Shown here: one piece after another, positions 1 through 10,270 of the stretch
Layout: each line of letters opens with the position of its first letter
How positions within the stretch are numbered: the stretch's first letter is position 1
Assembly: GCA_025267735.1 (NCBI GenBank)
Contig: CM046305.1
Coordinates: 39,887,108 to 39,951,107 of the forward strand
DNA length: 64,000 bases
Reading direction: 5' to 3'
Origin: Mactra quadrangularis
Taxonomy: Eukaryota > Mollusca > Bivalvia > Venerida > Mactridae
Position numbers and translations under genes: made by a program
The notes under the pieces: model-generated
Seen by the model: only the letters and a program-made list of their open reading frames with translations
The model's database searches: none
Told to the model about the DNA's origin: nothing

Positions 1-889
1 AGATGCTATGCATAAAACATTTATAACTTTCTTATTGATTCGTAAAGCAACGAATGTTAATTCTTTAAGTTTGATAAAAATTTAAAAAATGGCAACACCC
101 TACCTTTTTCCTTGCCTTCATGAAATGGACCTGCTTGTTCTTTCGTTTTCAAAGCTATTTATGGGAAATGGACAATTACACTTCTGTGTTATGATAGCGA
201 TTTAATCATTTTATCTATAAGATATTAAATTTAGGTTTGATAAACACTCACTGAACTTGCATCACAAAAGTAATTTCGGTATTTTTTCTCCCCGAAAAAT
301 GTAGTTCTAACACGGATTCGTTGCAATTGTGTATTATAACTTGACCAGTCGACGTTATGCGTCTTGGTAAAGCTTAAGATGCAATTTTTTTATATATTTG
401 AAACTGTTGCATGTATTCATTTATAACGTCTCTCATGTCTACTGGATTACTATTTGAGGTAAAACAGAAAATGCACTACTGTAGAAAAAATTGACTGGAT
501 GATGACCCTTTCATGCTGAGAACATTTCTTGGTTAACTTAGGTGGTGTAACGTTACTATGTTTTAGCTTTCATTTTTGTAATGCAAAAATACTCATTAAT
601 CCACCCAAATGAATGAATTATCCAATACCAAGACTCCTAACCAGGGTATTGGATTTGAAATCTTTCTTTGTCAATTGTTTGTCGTCCATCGACCGACACT
701 ATTTTATCTAATGTATACTCTATAGGACACATTATAATCTTACTTTTATCACATACGATCAGTAGCTTTATTTCAATGAAATATCACATGCATTCGACCA
801 AGTGTCAAATAAGATAATAATATTATCAGACAAAATAGAAAAAGAAACATCCGTGGTGAAATATTAGATTTTTTGTTGGATTTAACGTT
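1..889. other. Intergenic AT-rich stretch, no gene seen
   Basis: No open frame of useful length, no splice-bounded homology and no clear tandem or inverted repeat was recognised here. The sequence is AT-rich with scattered homopolymers. Confidence 0.5.
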
Positions 890-1135
890 GTAAGCAACGC
901 GTATCTTACCATTCATGGAAAGGCTAACTCTTCAGAAGTTAACCACTTGCTAGGCACATTCTTCTGTCAGTGACTGACAACTGTCCTACATGATTAAGAA
1001 TTTGTTGCAGGTGGAATAATGACAACAGAAATCCTTTCATGACCAAACTCCACGAAATTATGCCTCGCTCGGGAACCAAACCCACGACCCTCAATCAATA
1101 GACTTGCCTACAACCGACTGAGCTAGTCTGGTGGC
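890..1135 (-). repeat. tRNA-derived SINE, family B, copy 1
   Basis: Read on the minus strand, the unit opens at about 1,135 with a tRNA-like head. An A-box-like AGCTCAGTCGG is followed about 40 nt later by a B-box-like GTGGGTTTGGTTCCC, then an unrelated body ending near 890. The head and the first part of the body (GGTCATGAAA) recur at 54,175-54,296, so this is a dispersed family and not a tRNA gene. No acceptor stem pairing or intact cloverleaf is visible. Confidence 0.65.
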
Positions 1136-1624
1136 TTTGCGGAATTAGATAAATATATTAAGTAAACGAAAATTACACCACTATTAATAACAAATAAAGT
1201 AAAGAGTATATGTTTATTTGTTTTGTCATCACGTGTTGCCATGAATAGATTTTGTGCATTATGTACGAATGAGTATTCACTATATAATGCATGTACTAGA
1301 AGTTTAACATTAATTATGTAACACCGTAATATGACATATACAATGTGTTGCTAAGGCGTTAAAGCCAACAAAAACAAAACAATCATTAATTATATGCTCC
1401 TAAATAAACTGAAGATATTATATCAAACATGTTTATGTCCTTAAAGTATATAAATGTTATGCTAAAAATAAAATGAAATGTTGTCCTTCTAACCAACGCC
1501 ATTTTGACAGCCATTTTGTAAATACTGTAACAGCAAATGTACACATGCCTTATGGAAACTATGGAAAGCATTGACTCTTTTATACGTACATTTACGCATG
1601 TTGCTATGTTGAAATAACATTATT

Positions 1625-1990
1625 ATAAGGAGTTTATTCATTATAGTGAGTGCTTTCTTCATTAAACTCAGTGGTTTGATCATTATAGAGAGTGCTTTCT
1701 TCATTATTTTTGGTGGTTAGATCATGATATTGAGTGTTTTCTTCATTATACTGGGTGGTTTGATCATTATATATTCGGTAGTTAGATAATCATATTGAGT
1801 GTATTTTCTATTGTACTCTGTGGTTTGATCATTTTTTTGGGTGCTTTCTTCATTATATTCGGTGGTTTGATCATTTCATGAAGTGCATCCTTCATTATAT
1901 TCGATAGTAAGCTCATAATATAAAATGCATTCTTCATTATACTCAGTAGTTTGTGAAAGTACTCAACATAATGATCAAACCACCGAGCAT
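1625..1990 (-). repeat. 42-bp tandem repeats, left arm
   Basis: About eight degenerate units with cores such as GTGCTTTCTTCATTATA and GGTGGTTTGATCATTATA. They are the reverse complement of the units at 2,265-2,780. Units differ by substitutions but keep the 42-nt spacing. Confidence 0.75.
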
Positions 1991-2024
1991 ATTTAATAAT
2001 GCTCTTTATATAATGATCAAGCAC

Positions 2025-2250
2025 CGGTCGGTGGCGCAGTTGGTAGCGCGCCGGGATATAGAATGAAAATTTAATAATAATGTCAACTGTCCTCCATTTA
2101 TAAGATTTATGGAGAAGTTTCCGGCCTTGTGGAAGGGTAGGTGAGTACTGGTTATAGACAACGGTCCAGGAAAGCTAAGTTATGTGCGCTTGATGCCGTA
2201 AAATGACCCAAATTATGTTGACTCGGCGTTAACCCAATTTAAAAAAAAAC
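2025..2250 (+). repeat. tRNA-derived SINE, family A, copy 1 (B box deleted)
   Basis: It starts with a tRNA-like A box (TGGCGCAGTTGGTAGCGCG) and ends with the family's 3' body (GTTGACTCGGCGTTAACCC) and a short A-run. Compared with the copies at 7,896-8,195 and 55,921-56,201 it lacks the stretch holding the B box and jumps from the A-box side into the body. It lies between the two inverted arrays of the foldback element, so it inserted after that element was in place or marks its former centre. Confidence 0.8.
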
Positions 2251-2264
2251 ATATGATGATCAAA

Positions 2265-2780
2265 CTACCGAGTATAATATAGAAATCACCGAACATAATG
2301 ACGAATGCACCTTATATACTGATCAAACCACCGAGTATAGTAGAGAATGCACCTTGCATACTGATCAAGCAAATGAGTATTGTAAAGCATGCACCTTATA
2401 TACTGATCAAACCACCGAGTATAGCAAATAATGCACCTTATATACTCATCAAACAACTGACTATAGTAAAGAATGCACCTTATATAATTAACAAACTACC
2501 AAATATAATGAAGAAACCACTCAATATAATTAACAAACTACCAAATATAATGAAGAAACCACTCAATATAATTAACAAACTACTAAAAATAATGAAGAAA
2601 CCACTCAATATAATTAACAAACTACCAAATATAATGAAGAAACCACTCAATATAATTAACAAACTACCAAATATAATGAAGAAACCACTCAATATAATGA
2701 ACATACTACTAAAAATAATGAAGAAACCACTCAATATAATTAACAAACTACCAAATATAATGAACATACTACCAATTCTA
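2265..2780 (+). repeat. 42-bp tandem repeats, right arm, main block
   Basis: About twelve units in two subtypes. The first (2,265-2,480) has cores like CCTTATATACTGATCAAACC; the second (2,485-2,780) has ATAATGAAGAAACCACTCAA. Because 42 is a multiple of three, one frame stays open on each strand through the whole block, giving spurious periodic open frames. Confidence 0.85.
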
Positions 2781-3304
2781 ACATAGGCACGTGCGTTTTC
2801 ACTCTTTATTTAATGTGACGTCATATATGCTTTATTATTCAACAAAATATAGCTCGTGACGGCTGTTGAAAATTTACTCCCCATGTTAAATGCGCAAAGC
2901 TGAAAATGGCGCCTGAGTTTATAAGGGTTGGCATTTAAAATTTGGTTTCTATTTGATAATTAAGATTTTAATATTTTTTGTTCTGAATAAGAAACACCTA
3001 TCCGTGATAATTGTGTAAATAAATGCTATTTTCGGCCTTTGCACTGGGGTGGATTTCAACAGCATGACGTTTCTGACAGTTAAAAATAGTTCTATAAATA
3101 TATCTTTTCTACGGATGTATTTTACAATGTTAGAATCGAAATAACTTACAGTTGTCTATATTTTGTTGTCTAATAAAATATAGGCACTCGTTTGATGCGC
3201 TTATTAAATCACTCGTGCTAAAGCACTTGTGATTTAATCATACACGCATCACAACTCGTGCCTATAATTTATTAGACAACAAAATATAGACAACTGTAAG
3301 TTAT
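2781..3304. mobile_element. Insertion splitting the right arm, ending in a near-palindrome
   Basis: The 42-bp array stops at about 2,780 and resumes at about 3,305. The interval ends in a near-perfect palindrome (about 3,145-3,303), with arms containing ACTTACAGTTGTCTATATTT and its complement and an inner hairpin around CACTCGTGCTAAAGCAC. It looks like a non-autonomous inverted-repeat element that landed in the array. The left boundary is inferred only from loss of the array. Confidence 0.5.
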
Positions 3305-3440
3305 TTCTTAAATATAATGAAGAAACCACTCAATATAATTAACAAACTACCAAATATAATGAAGAAACCACTCAATATAATTAACAAACTACCATATATA
3401 TTGAAAAAACCACTCAATATAATGAACATACTACTAAATA
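3305..3440 (+). repeat. 42-bp tandem repeats, right arm, distal block
   Basis: Three further units of the second subtype, in the same orientation as 2,485-2,780 and separated from them only by the insertion described for 2,781-3,304. Confidence 0.8.
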
Positions 3441-3689
3441 TTATAATAATGTTATTTTAACTCAACAACGTTTCTTCTTGTACGTATAAGACAGTCAATG
3501 CTTTCCATATATAATTGTCACCTCTACATGTATATACGAAAGATATTGAGTGCATCCAAGTTAGCGATGTGTTAAAAGTAAAGGTTTGACAATTCACCAT
3601 TTTAAGTACATTTGTATTACTATATTTAGATTTTCCGAGAATGATATAACCGATTTACTTTATCATTGAAATATCAGTTGATATACATA

Positions 3690-4240
3690 CATTTATACAT
3701 ACACCTAGTTGAAATCATATTAAGTATGAAGTGTATGTATGTTAAACCAGTTATTCGGTTCACTCACTTTCGGCATACGTATAGTCCATTTTTTCTCAAC
3801 TGTCATAGTTTGAATAATTTCACGGTGAATGATTACACACTATCTCAATATCACGAGTGTTAGACAAAGAGCACGAAGTCACCGTGAAATTATTCATGTT
3901 TTCATAGTTGAGAAAAAACAATGTATACATGGTTATGTGACTGACTTACTGTGGGGTTAAAGTGGCGATTGGTTATCAGGCATCCTCTTAAATATATCAT
4001 TTGCACATAAATCATTTATCTTTCTTTACCTTTATCCATAAGTTGGCGAGCTATGCCAAATATTACATTTATATACATGTATATATACTAATATATTTAT
4101 AAATACATATTTTGTTTCCGTTATTTTTTTGCTAAAAATGCTCGATCTGTTTTTTGCAGACATAAGGTTTCAGGTTCATTACAGCATTATTTTCGACTGA
4201 TTTTAGCTTAGCTAAATTGTAATCATAAAGCATAGTACTT
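3690..4240. repeat. Duplicated block, copy of 6,480-6,935
   Basis: Colinear similarity runs from the region around 3,740 (TATGTTAAACCAG, ATTCGGTTCAC) to 4,235 (ATAATCATAAAG-like), matching 6,625-6,925. It includes shared strings such as CAGGCATCCTCTTAAATATA versus CAAGCATCCTTTTTAATATA, and AAGTTGGCGA. The left copy has gained the MITE at 3,789-3,918 and is then broken by the rDNA-bearing insertion. No coding sequence is visible in it. Confidence 0.65.
3789..3918. mobile_element. MITE 1, 130 bp, long inverted ends, copy 1
   Basis: The inverted ends read TTTTTTCTCAACTGTCATAG on the left and the complementary form on the right, followed inward by TTGAATAATTTCACGGTGA in both. The same ends bound 62,218-62,449. 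The sequence is absent from the paralogous block at 6.6 kb, so it is an insertion. It is non-coding. Confidence 0.75.
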
Positions 4241-4249
4241 ATACACCGG

Positions 4250-5755
4250 TCACAATTAAGCCCCCCCCCCCATTAGTTTCCGATTAGTTTCCTACGTGTT
4301 TGAAGGCAATACCCGCCGGGCTCCGGAAACAATTTTGATATTTTTAGACGTCTGTCGGGCGCCGGTTTCATTTTAACTCGCAGTTAATTAAATCACTCCC
4401 GACGTCAGGCATCTGAAAGTTATTTGAAACGAATCGGCTGATGTCCGGCCGATATCTGACCTGGCATCGGCCGAGCATCTGACGCATCGCCCGGTTGCGG
4501 AAGAAATATAGGCTGCTCTGTGTATCCATATATTTACCGGACGCCGGCCGGGCTTCGTGCAAACGTAAAAAGTAAAAAAGTCTATAAGAGGATAGGACTG
4601 GGCGCAACCCCAACAGGAGCAAGATATGATTGCTCAAGAAAAAGAGAGCGTTGTTCTAGTCGCAGTTGTGGAAGAAGAGGTCTCTCAATCAAAATTATCT
4701 GACCACCAAGAATAGGAGATATCAAATGTTCTATGACATGACATCAGCAGACTACAAAAATAAGTAAAAAAAAACGCTTTACTTCTTGAATTATCACAAA
4801 CGGTGTCCGGACCGGGTGAAGTTTCCCGTGTTGAATCAAATTAAGCCAAAAGCTCCACTCCTGGTGGTGCCCTTCCGTCAGTTCCTTTAAGTTTAAGCTT
4901 TGCTACCATACTCCCCTGGAACCCAAAGACTTTGGATTCCTGGGGTCTGCCGGCGAGGTTATTGAAGCAGCTCTCGCTGATCGGCAGTTGGCATCGTTTA
5001 GGGTCAGAACTTCCACGGTATCTGATCGTCTTCAAACCTCTGACTTTCGTTCTTGATTAATGAAAATATGCTTGGCAAGTGTTTTCGCTGTTGTGCGTCT
5101 TGCGACGGTCCAAGAAATTCACCTCTAGCGCCGCAGTACTGCTGCCACCGTCATTCCCTACAAACAATTACATTGCGCTCCGGAAATCAACAAAATAAAA
5201 CAGAGGTCCTACTCTGTTAGTTCATGCAACATTATCCAGGCGTAGTTCAGGCCTGCTTTGAGTACTCTAATTTCTTCAAAGTAAACATTCTGGCCGACCG
5301 AGACACTCGTCAAGAGCACCAGGGCACGGTGTACATATCAGCGTGGAGGACAGGACGGGCAGTGAGCGCCGCTGTAGGCGTACCGCCCGCCTGTTATCGA
5401 GATCCACATACAAGCTTTTTAACTGCAGCAACTTTAATATACACTATTGGAGCTGGAATTACCGCGGCTGCTGGAACTAGACTTGCCCTCCAATAGATCC
5501 TGGTTATAAGAACATCATGCGGATATCGGTCGGACATCTGTTAGAAACCCGCAAAAATCGGGGTTAGAAAATCATGAAATTAGACGATTGTCGCGCGGCC
5601 ATCTTCCGAATCCCGTACGGGCATTTGACGGGCACCTTTTTAGTATGAAGGATTTAATATTGCCGGCCGATCTGATCCCAATCTCACCATGCCGGCCGAT
5701 TCCTAAAAATCGGGAACGCCGGTCGGGCGCCGAGTCAAATGTGACGGAGGCATAG
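4250..5755. mobile_element. 1.5-kb GC-rich insertion carrying an 18S rRNA fragment
   Basis: In the paralogous block the sequence runs uninterrupted from ATAATCATAAAG to CCTGCTAATGATAGCATA (6,908-6,955). Here those flanks are 1.5 kb apart (about 4,235 and 5,757). CATAGTA occurs at both junctions and may be the target-site repeat. The ends share a rough inverted motif (GGTCACAATT on the left, AAATGTGACGG on the right). GC-rich subterminal motifs built on CCGGCCGAT and GTCGGGCGCCG occur several times near both ends, as is common for transposase-binding zones. The centre is the rRNA segment given separately. No transposase is recognisable; the superfamily is open. Confidence 0.6.
4801..5510 (-). 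pseudogene. Partial 18S (SSU) rRNA pseudogene, antisense
   Basis: The plus strand reads as the reverse complement of eukaryotic small-subunit rRNA, from the region before the central CAAACTTAAAGGAATTGACG-type sequence (about 4,875) back to the universal 530-loop (GCCGCGGTAATTCCAGC, about 5,450-5,470). It ends in AGGATCTATTGGAGGGCAAG at about 5,508. Recognisable landmarks include TTGGCATCGTTTAGGGTCAG and TGCCCTTCCGTCAGTTCCTT. This is about 40% of an 18S gene. Many substitutions and small changes relative to conserved positions, together with missing 5' and 3' thirds, mark it as non-functional. It sits inside a single-copy insertion and not in an rDNA array. Confidence 0.9.
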
Positions 5756-5759
5756 TATG

Positions 5760-7520
5760 TACCTGCTAATGAGGGCATATCTTTACTTTGACATTTTCAT
5801 TTATATATGAATTTTATTGTGACGAAATAAGGATTGTACATGAGATTTTGACACTTAAATAATACTTTTTGATGTCAATCGCCTATCATTCATCAGTTTA
5901 CAACTTTTTATCATGTAAATACTCTAACGGTCACATTTATGATCCAATTTTCATTAGATACAGTGTCATATCAATGTAATATCGCATGTTTCTTTTCGAT
6001 AATGTATTTAGTAGAATCAAAACTAGGTCAACCATGTCAACGCAAAGTCAAAGTTATAAACTCTAGACGCCATATTTAAAATCAAATATATCATACAGAT
6101 ATTTTTCTGTTATTATCTTTAATTGTGTTTGTTTGTTAACATCAAGTGTTGCCATAAATAGATCAAGTACAGGGCGTATTCTAGGTCATGTGGGTTTTTG
6201 TACTTTAAACCATAGACTTGCCCACTAAATAGGTTAATAAGCTAATGCATTAACTGCATTTTACTAATTTAAACATACCACCTTGGTAGTTATCATTTAT
6301 TTTAAATAGTGTATATTGGATTGTAAATTTGATATAATGATATATTTGTAAAATAAGTGTAGTGTAAACTAAGTGACTATAAAATTGTAAAATAGTTCAC
6401 CACTAAATATTGGTGTGTAATGAAACTGGCTATGTTTATATACGCTATGCTTACGTGGACGACCTGTAAGTATTCACTATATGCATGAACAAGTAGTTCA
6501 GTACATAACCAAACATGTTAATGAGCTGCACGTGTACACATTTTATACAAATTATATTATGACGAATACTACCATCAGCAATAGATTTGTTGAAATTTTG
6601 TTTTATCTGTGCAGTTCAAACTCATGTATGTTTAGCCAGATTATTTGGTTCACATATCTACATGGCTATGTGCCTGGCTTATGTTGAGGAATGAAAGTGG
6701 CAAGTGGTAATCAAGCATCCTTTTTAATATATCATTTAAACTGATTGATCTTTTTATACCTTAAAGTTGGCGACCTATGGTAAATATGCCATCACATGTT
6801 TCGTTTCTGGTATGTTTTGCTAAAAATTTGCTCGATCTGTTTTATAGCAGTGAGGTTCATTAATTGTAGCTTTATTTACTACAGATGTTAGCTTGGCAGA
6901 ATGATAATCATAAAGTATAGTATTGTATTATCACCTGCTAATGATAGCATATATTATCTTGGTCATTTAAGTACAAATTTCATTGTGATTTCGCAGCAAG
7001 CACTGGTCCAATATTATGTATATGGTATTTTAAAAAGGTTTATAAACTTATAATTCAATTGAACAATTCATTCACTAATACAATCATGCTAATTAGGGCA
7101 ATATTTATCTGTTATAAGTCTCTGGGCTTACTGTTAATATTGATAAACTTGTATGCATTGTTCAAATACGTTCATATTGCGTGTTTGATCATTTGTAGAG
7201 GACAAAAGGATATCATGATAGTGGACGAAGTGTTGGAGAAAGTTTACCGGCCTTAAAGGTATTATTTGATGCAATAATTTGTTCGAAAAATAACTTCATG
7301 GAATTAGCTTGAAGTTAACTTGCAAAAACTGATATGACTACTAGTGCGTCAGTGAAAAAATGAGATTTTATAATATTTGACTGAACCTGATATATGAGAT
7401 AATTTCTTGATTATGTTTAACGCCGTAGCAACACATTGTACATGTTATATTTTGGCGATCATTCAATCAACTCACAATTCCTGGAAATAATCTATTAATA
7501 TAGCGGTTAACCAGTAACTA
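5760..7520. other. Non-coding duplicated blocks upstream of HSPA12 copy A
   Basis: No exon was recognised. The part 6,120-6,500 matches 23,590-23,915 (shared TACGTGGACGACCTGTA, GTGTGTAATGAAAC), which in copy B lies in the intron between its first two remaining exons. The part 6,480-6,935 matches 3,690-4,240. A stretch at 7,416-7,450 (CGTAGCAACACATTGTACAT) is the inverse of one at 1,330-1,370. The region appears to be ancestral HSPA12 intron and flank that has been copied several times. Confidence 0.55.
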
Positions 7521-7524
7521 TATG

Positions 7525-8885
7525 AGATGATGCAGAAAGCAATATATTCGAGAAGCTGCAAATAAAGTACATCAAATATCTAAATGAGACCATAGCACAT
7601 ATACATGTTTATCTTAGTAATAAAAGTTGTCACTAGTACTATGAAAAACTAATCAATTGTACGTGCCTAATTTGATATTTTCATGGTGAAAAGCAATCGT
7701 ACGAAATTTCTGTCTAAACATTCTTTGGTGAAATCATGTGGTGTTTTCGACATTAATACAACTAATATCATATCGAGCATGTGGTGTAATATTTTGTTCG
7801 TGTCCACTGACATAAAATTATTATGAATTTGAAACATCGTATTTATGATCATATTGATGATTGAAATCTACCGTTTGGTATCTTTCTAGTGTCCTTTAAT
7901 GTTTATTGGTTGGTTATTGATTGGAGTTAACGCCGTGTCAACACAATTTAGGTCATTTTACGGCGTCCAGCGCACCTAACCTAGCTTGCCTAGACCATTG
8001 TCTATAACCAGTACTCAACTACACTTCCACAAGGCCAGAAACTTCTCCATATTTTCTTATCAATGGAGGAAATCGACATTATTGTCAAATTTTCATGGAA
8101 GGATATAAACTCCCCGGGTGGGATTCGAACCCGCATCCCCTCGGGCACGAGATTCCAAATCCCGGCGCGCTACCAACTGCGCTATCGACCCGGGTTTTCT
8201 AGTGTCCTATAAAAAATAATCACATACTGTTTAGATGTTTAGTTTAAGCAGATATAATAAAAGGTACAATTAGTTATTTCTCAAAGGCGGCATCATTGTA
8301 TTGTAGACTTCTTCCAACTTTAAACAATGACCATTCACTTTCAACACTATCGTCTGGACACAAATAGTTAATTTTAGACGCTGGAGGTAATCACGTTAAT
8401 TTATATAAACACAAACAATTATATACCATAGTTGACAATTTGAAATAACTATGTTAGACTCTGAAAGTAATCAGCTCATCATGAACAGTATGGTCAATTA
8501 TAAATATACATGTAGCTTATTTGTATTATTCAGCCAAAAAAGAATACATTTAACTGTTTTGATAATAACAATGTACGAGTATATATCATTTTTTCGTCCA
8601 TTTCTAACATTAATATTATAGATTAGGGAAAATTGTTTATTTGATCATAAAAGGAATAATAGATTTGATAAAGCTTACTTCATTTTTGAAATTTAAAATA
8701 TATTACGCACAGGCAGGAATACAATTGTATTTACACATTTAATATATAGGTGGAACTATCGACATTACGGTTTAATAAAGTATTTGACGGAGGCAAACGG
8801 AAAGAAGCCCACAAAGCCTCTGGTGGTGATTTGGGAGGAAGACGAGTCGACCAAGAATTTCAGAAATATCTTTCCGAACTGTTTG
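7525..8885 (+). pseudogene. HSPA12-type Hsp70 pseudogene, copy A (fragment)
   Basis: Three decayed exon remnants on the plus strand match exons of the intact minus-strand gene. The end of the WDDAAKQ exon lies at about 7,525-7,568 with a one-base loss. The exon encoding the end of LILDAG lies at about 8,250-8,386 and has an in-frame TAG in place of a tyrosine codon. The GGTIDITV exon lies at 8,750-8,885 and runs into TAA TAA directly after ITV and then shifts frame, though both splice sites (TATATAG before it, GTAGGT after it) are still readable. The ATP-binding first exon and the large last exon are absent. A SINE has inserted in the intron at 7,896-8,195. The copy cannot make a chaperone; it points towards the intact gene tail-to-tail. 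Confidence 0.85.
7896..8195 (-). repeat. tRNA-derived SINE, family A, copy 2, with target-site repeats
   Basis: A full-length copy read on the minus strand. The tRNA-like head has A box AGCGCAGTTGGTAGCGCG and B box GGGTTCGAATCCC. The body includes AATTTGACAATAATGTCGAT and the 3' domain ends near ACGGCGTTAACTCC. It is flanked by a perfect 13-bp repeat, TTTCTAGTGTCCT (7,883-7,895 and 8,196-8,208). The paralogous intron of copy B (about 24,750) carries the site once, confirming insertion after duplication. Confidence 0.95.
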
Positions 8886-9042
8886 GTAGGTAGGGCAATT
8901 AAAAGAACTTCAAATTATTATATAAAATGTGTAGAAATCTCCTCGGATATAACTTCATGTTTACAATTGTTGATATTTTTAATAATTTGTTAATGGAGAA
9001 AATTGTGATCCTGTTCTACCACCTTAAACCTCGCCGAAATTA

Positions 9043-9394
9043 GGGACTTTAGTCAGTTATCTTTCCTTGATAAAATCTGAAGCAATCCAATTGGTTAGTT
9101 GGTCCTTAAAGTCGGAATTATCGGATTTTATTATTGAAGTCCTATGTAAGAATAACAAAATCTAATGTTTTTCTTGTTAATTAAGATATTAACAGAAGTG
9201 ATAAAATTTAGATAGTTCTTTACATTAACAATTCTTAGCTTGATTTTCACACAAATTAAAAGATTCACAAAAAAGTTATTTAAGATGAATTTTGGCAAAT
9301 TGTCATTGAAAAGTAAGGGTAAAATACGAGTAATCCAACCAATTGGACCTTCCTTTTTGAAGTGTACACAAGGGGAAATAACTGACTAAGGTCC
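9043..9394. mobile_element. MITE 2, about 352 bp, copy 1
   Basis: Imperfect inverted ends GGGACTTTAGTCAGTTATCT and the complement of AAATAACTGACTAAGGTCC bound a non-coding AT-rich body. A second copy in the same orientation lies at 17,392-17,750 and is similar along its whole length (shared GATATTAACAGAAGTGAT, AAAAAGTTATTTAAGAT). Confidence 0.85.
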
Positions 9395-9504
9395 ATTATT
9401 GAAAGCATTAGGAATGACATCATAAGGTATCAAGTTTATACATCCATTGCATATAAGAACGAGAAATACCAAAGCACTAAACTCAAAAATCTGTTTTGTC
9501 CTTC

Positions 9505-10270
9505 GTAGGAAAAAGACAAGAAAATTATCGAGAAATTACCAAATAAATCTTGCGTGTCAGACGCTTTCCAGAATGGCTTCATAAATCATGCCAATCCGAA
9601 CTCTTGCCTGTATTCACAAATCTAATCAATACATCACTAAATGCTGGGGGTCTTTAAAAGCGTTTATTAGACCGTTGCTGAAAAGCCAGATATGGATTCA
9701 AATGTTCTTAAGAACTACATGTACATACCTGTTTCAAATCTTACATTTCTGTAAAAGATTTTGGAAAAAATGTGTCAATGTTAGACTTGAGAACCATCTC
9801 AAAAAGAACAACCTACATGAAGCTTATCAGTCAGCATACAAAGAGGAGAATTTCGTACTACTGAAACTCCCCCTCTTAAAGCGCAAAATGACATTTTCCA
9901 GTCTTTCGAAAATAACTGTGCTTAAATCCTAAAGTTATTGTACTTGTTTGCTGCTTTTGACACTATAGATCATTACTATAGATACGTTATTACGTCGAAT
10001 GCACAATCACTACGGTGTTGTTGATGGAGTTCTAAAATAAAGTAACTTAATATCTGAGTTTTGTATATTAGAAATCTATCTTAATAGAAAATTTTCGGAC
10101 CATGTGTTGATGTAATACAGTGTTTCTCAAGGATCTGTCCTGGATGCTCAGTATTTCACCATGTACACCAAACTTGTCATTTGCAATATGGATTACAGCA
10201 TCATTTATATGCTGATGTTGCGCAACGGTATCTATCCTTCATACCTATTGATAATACCTCAAAATATTTT
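9505..10270 (+). pseudogene. Non-LTR retrotransposon reverse transcriptase remnant
   Basis: Shifting between plus-strand frames, conserved reverse-transcriptase blocks can be read. They are a YRPVSNL-like block near 9,710, LSKILEK followed by RLENHLKKNNL near 9,745-9,815, the QSAYK block near 9,830, the catalytic-domain block around AAFDTIDH near 9,950-9,970, and a GSVLGA-like block near 10,135. At least four frameshifts and several stops interrupt it, and neither the endonuclease nor the 3' end is present. The block order suits a Jockey/CR1-type LINE, inferred from motifs only. Confidence 0.8.

Larger units (their letters stand above)
1485..3510. mobile_element. Foldback-like element with arms made of 42-bp tandem repeats
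   Basis: The block 1,560-1,630 is the reverse complement of about 3,435-3,510; both contain CAGTCAATGC/GTCAATGCTTTCC-type sequence and an ATAATGTTATTT motif. Inside these ends lie arrays of the same 42-bp unit in opposite orientation, at 1,625-1,990 on the left and at 2,265-2,780 plus 3,305-3,440 on the right. This is the architecture of Foldback-type elements, whose long inverted ends contain tandem repeats. A SINE sits at the centre and a second insertion splits the right arm. No transposase frame remains. The outer limits are approximate because no target-site repeat could be fixed. Confidence 0.6.

Noticed and set aside
2298..2786. 162-codon open frame on the plus strand and 95-codon frame on the minus strand
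   Set aside because: Both are 14-residue periodic translations of the 42-bp tandem repeat; the unit length keeps frames open by arithmetic. No start context, splice signal or domain.
4841..5496. Open frames on both strands within the 18S-like segment
   Set aside because: They lie over recognisable rRNA sequence and vary with its degeneration; not protein-coding.
8101..8192. tRNA gene suggested by intact A and B boxes
   Set aside because: It is the head of a family A SINE with a body, 3' domain and 13-bp target repeats; the acceptor stem does not close.
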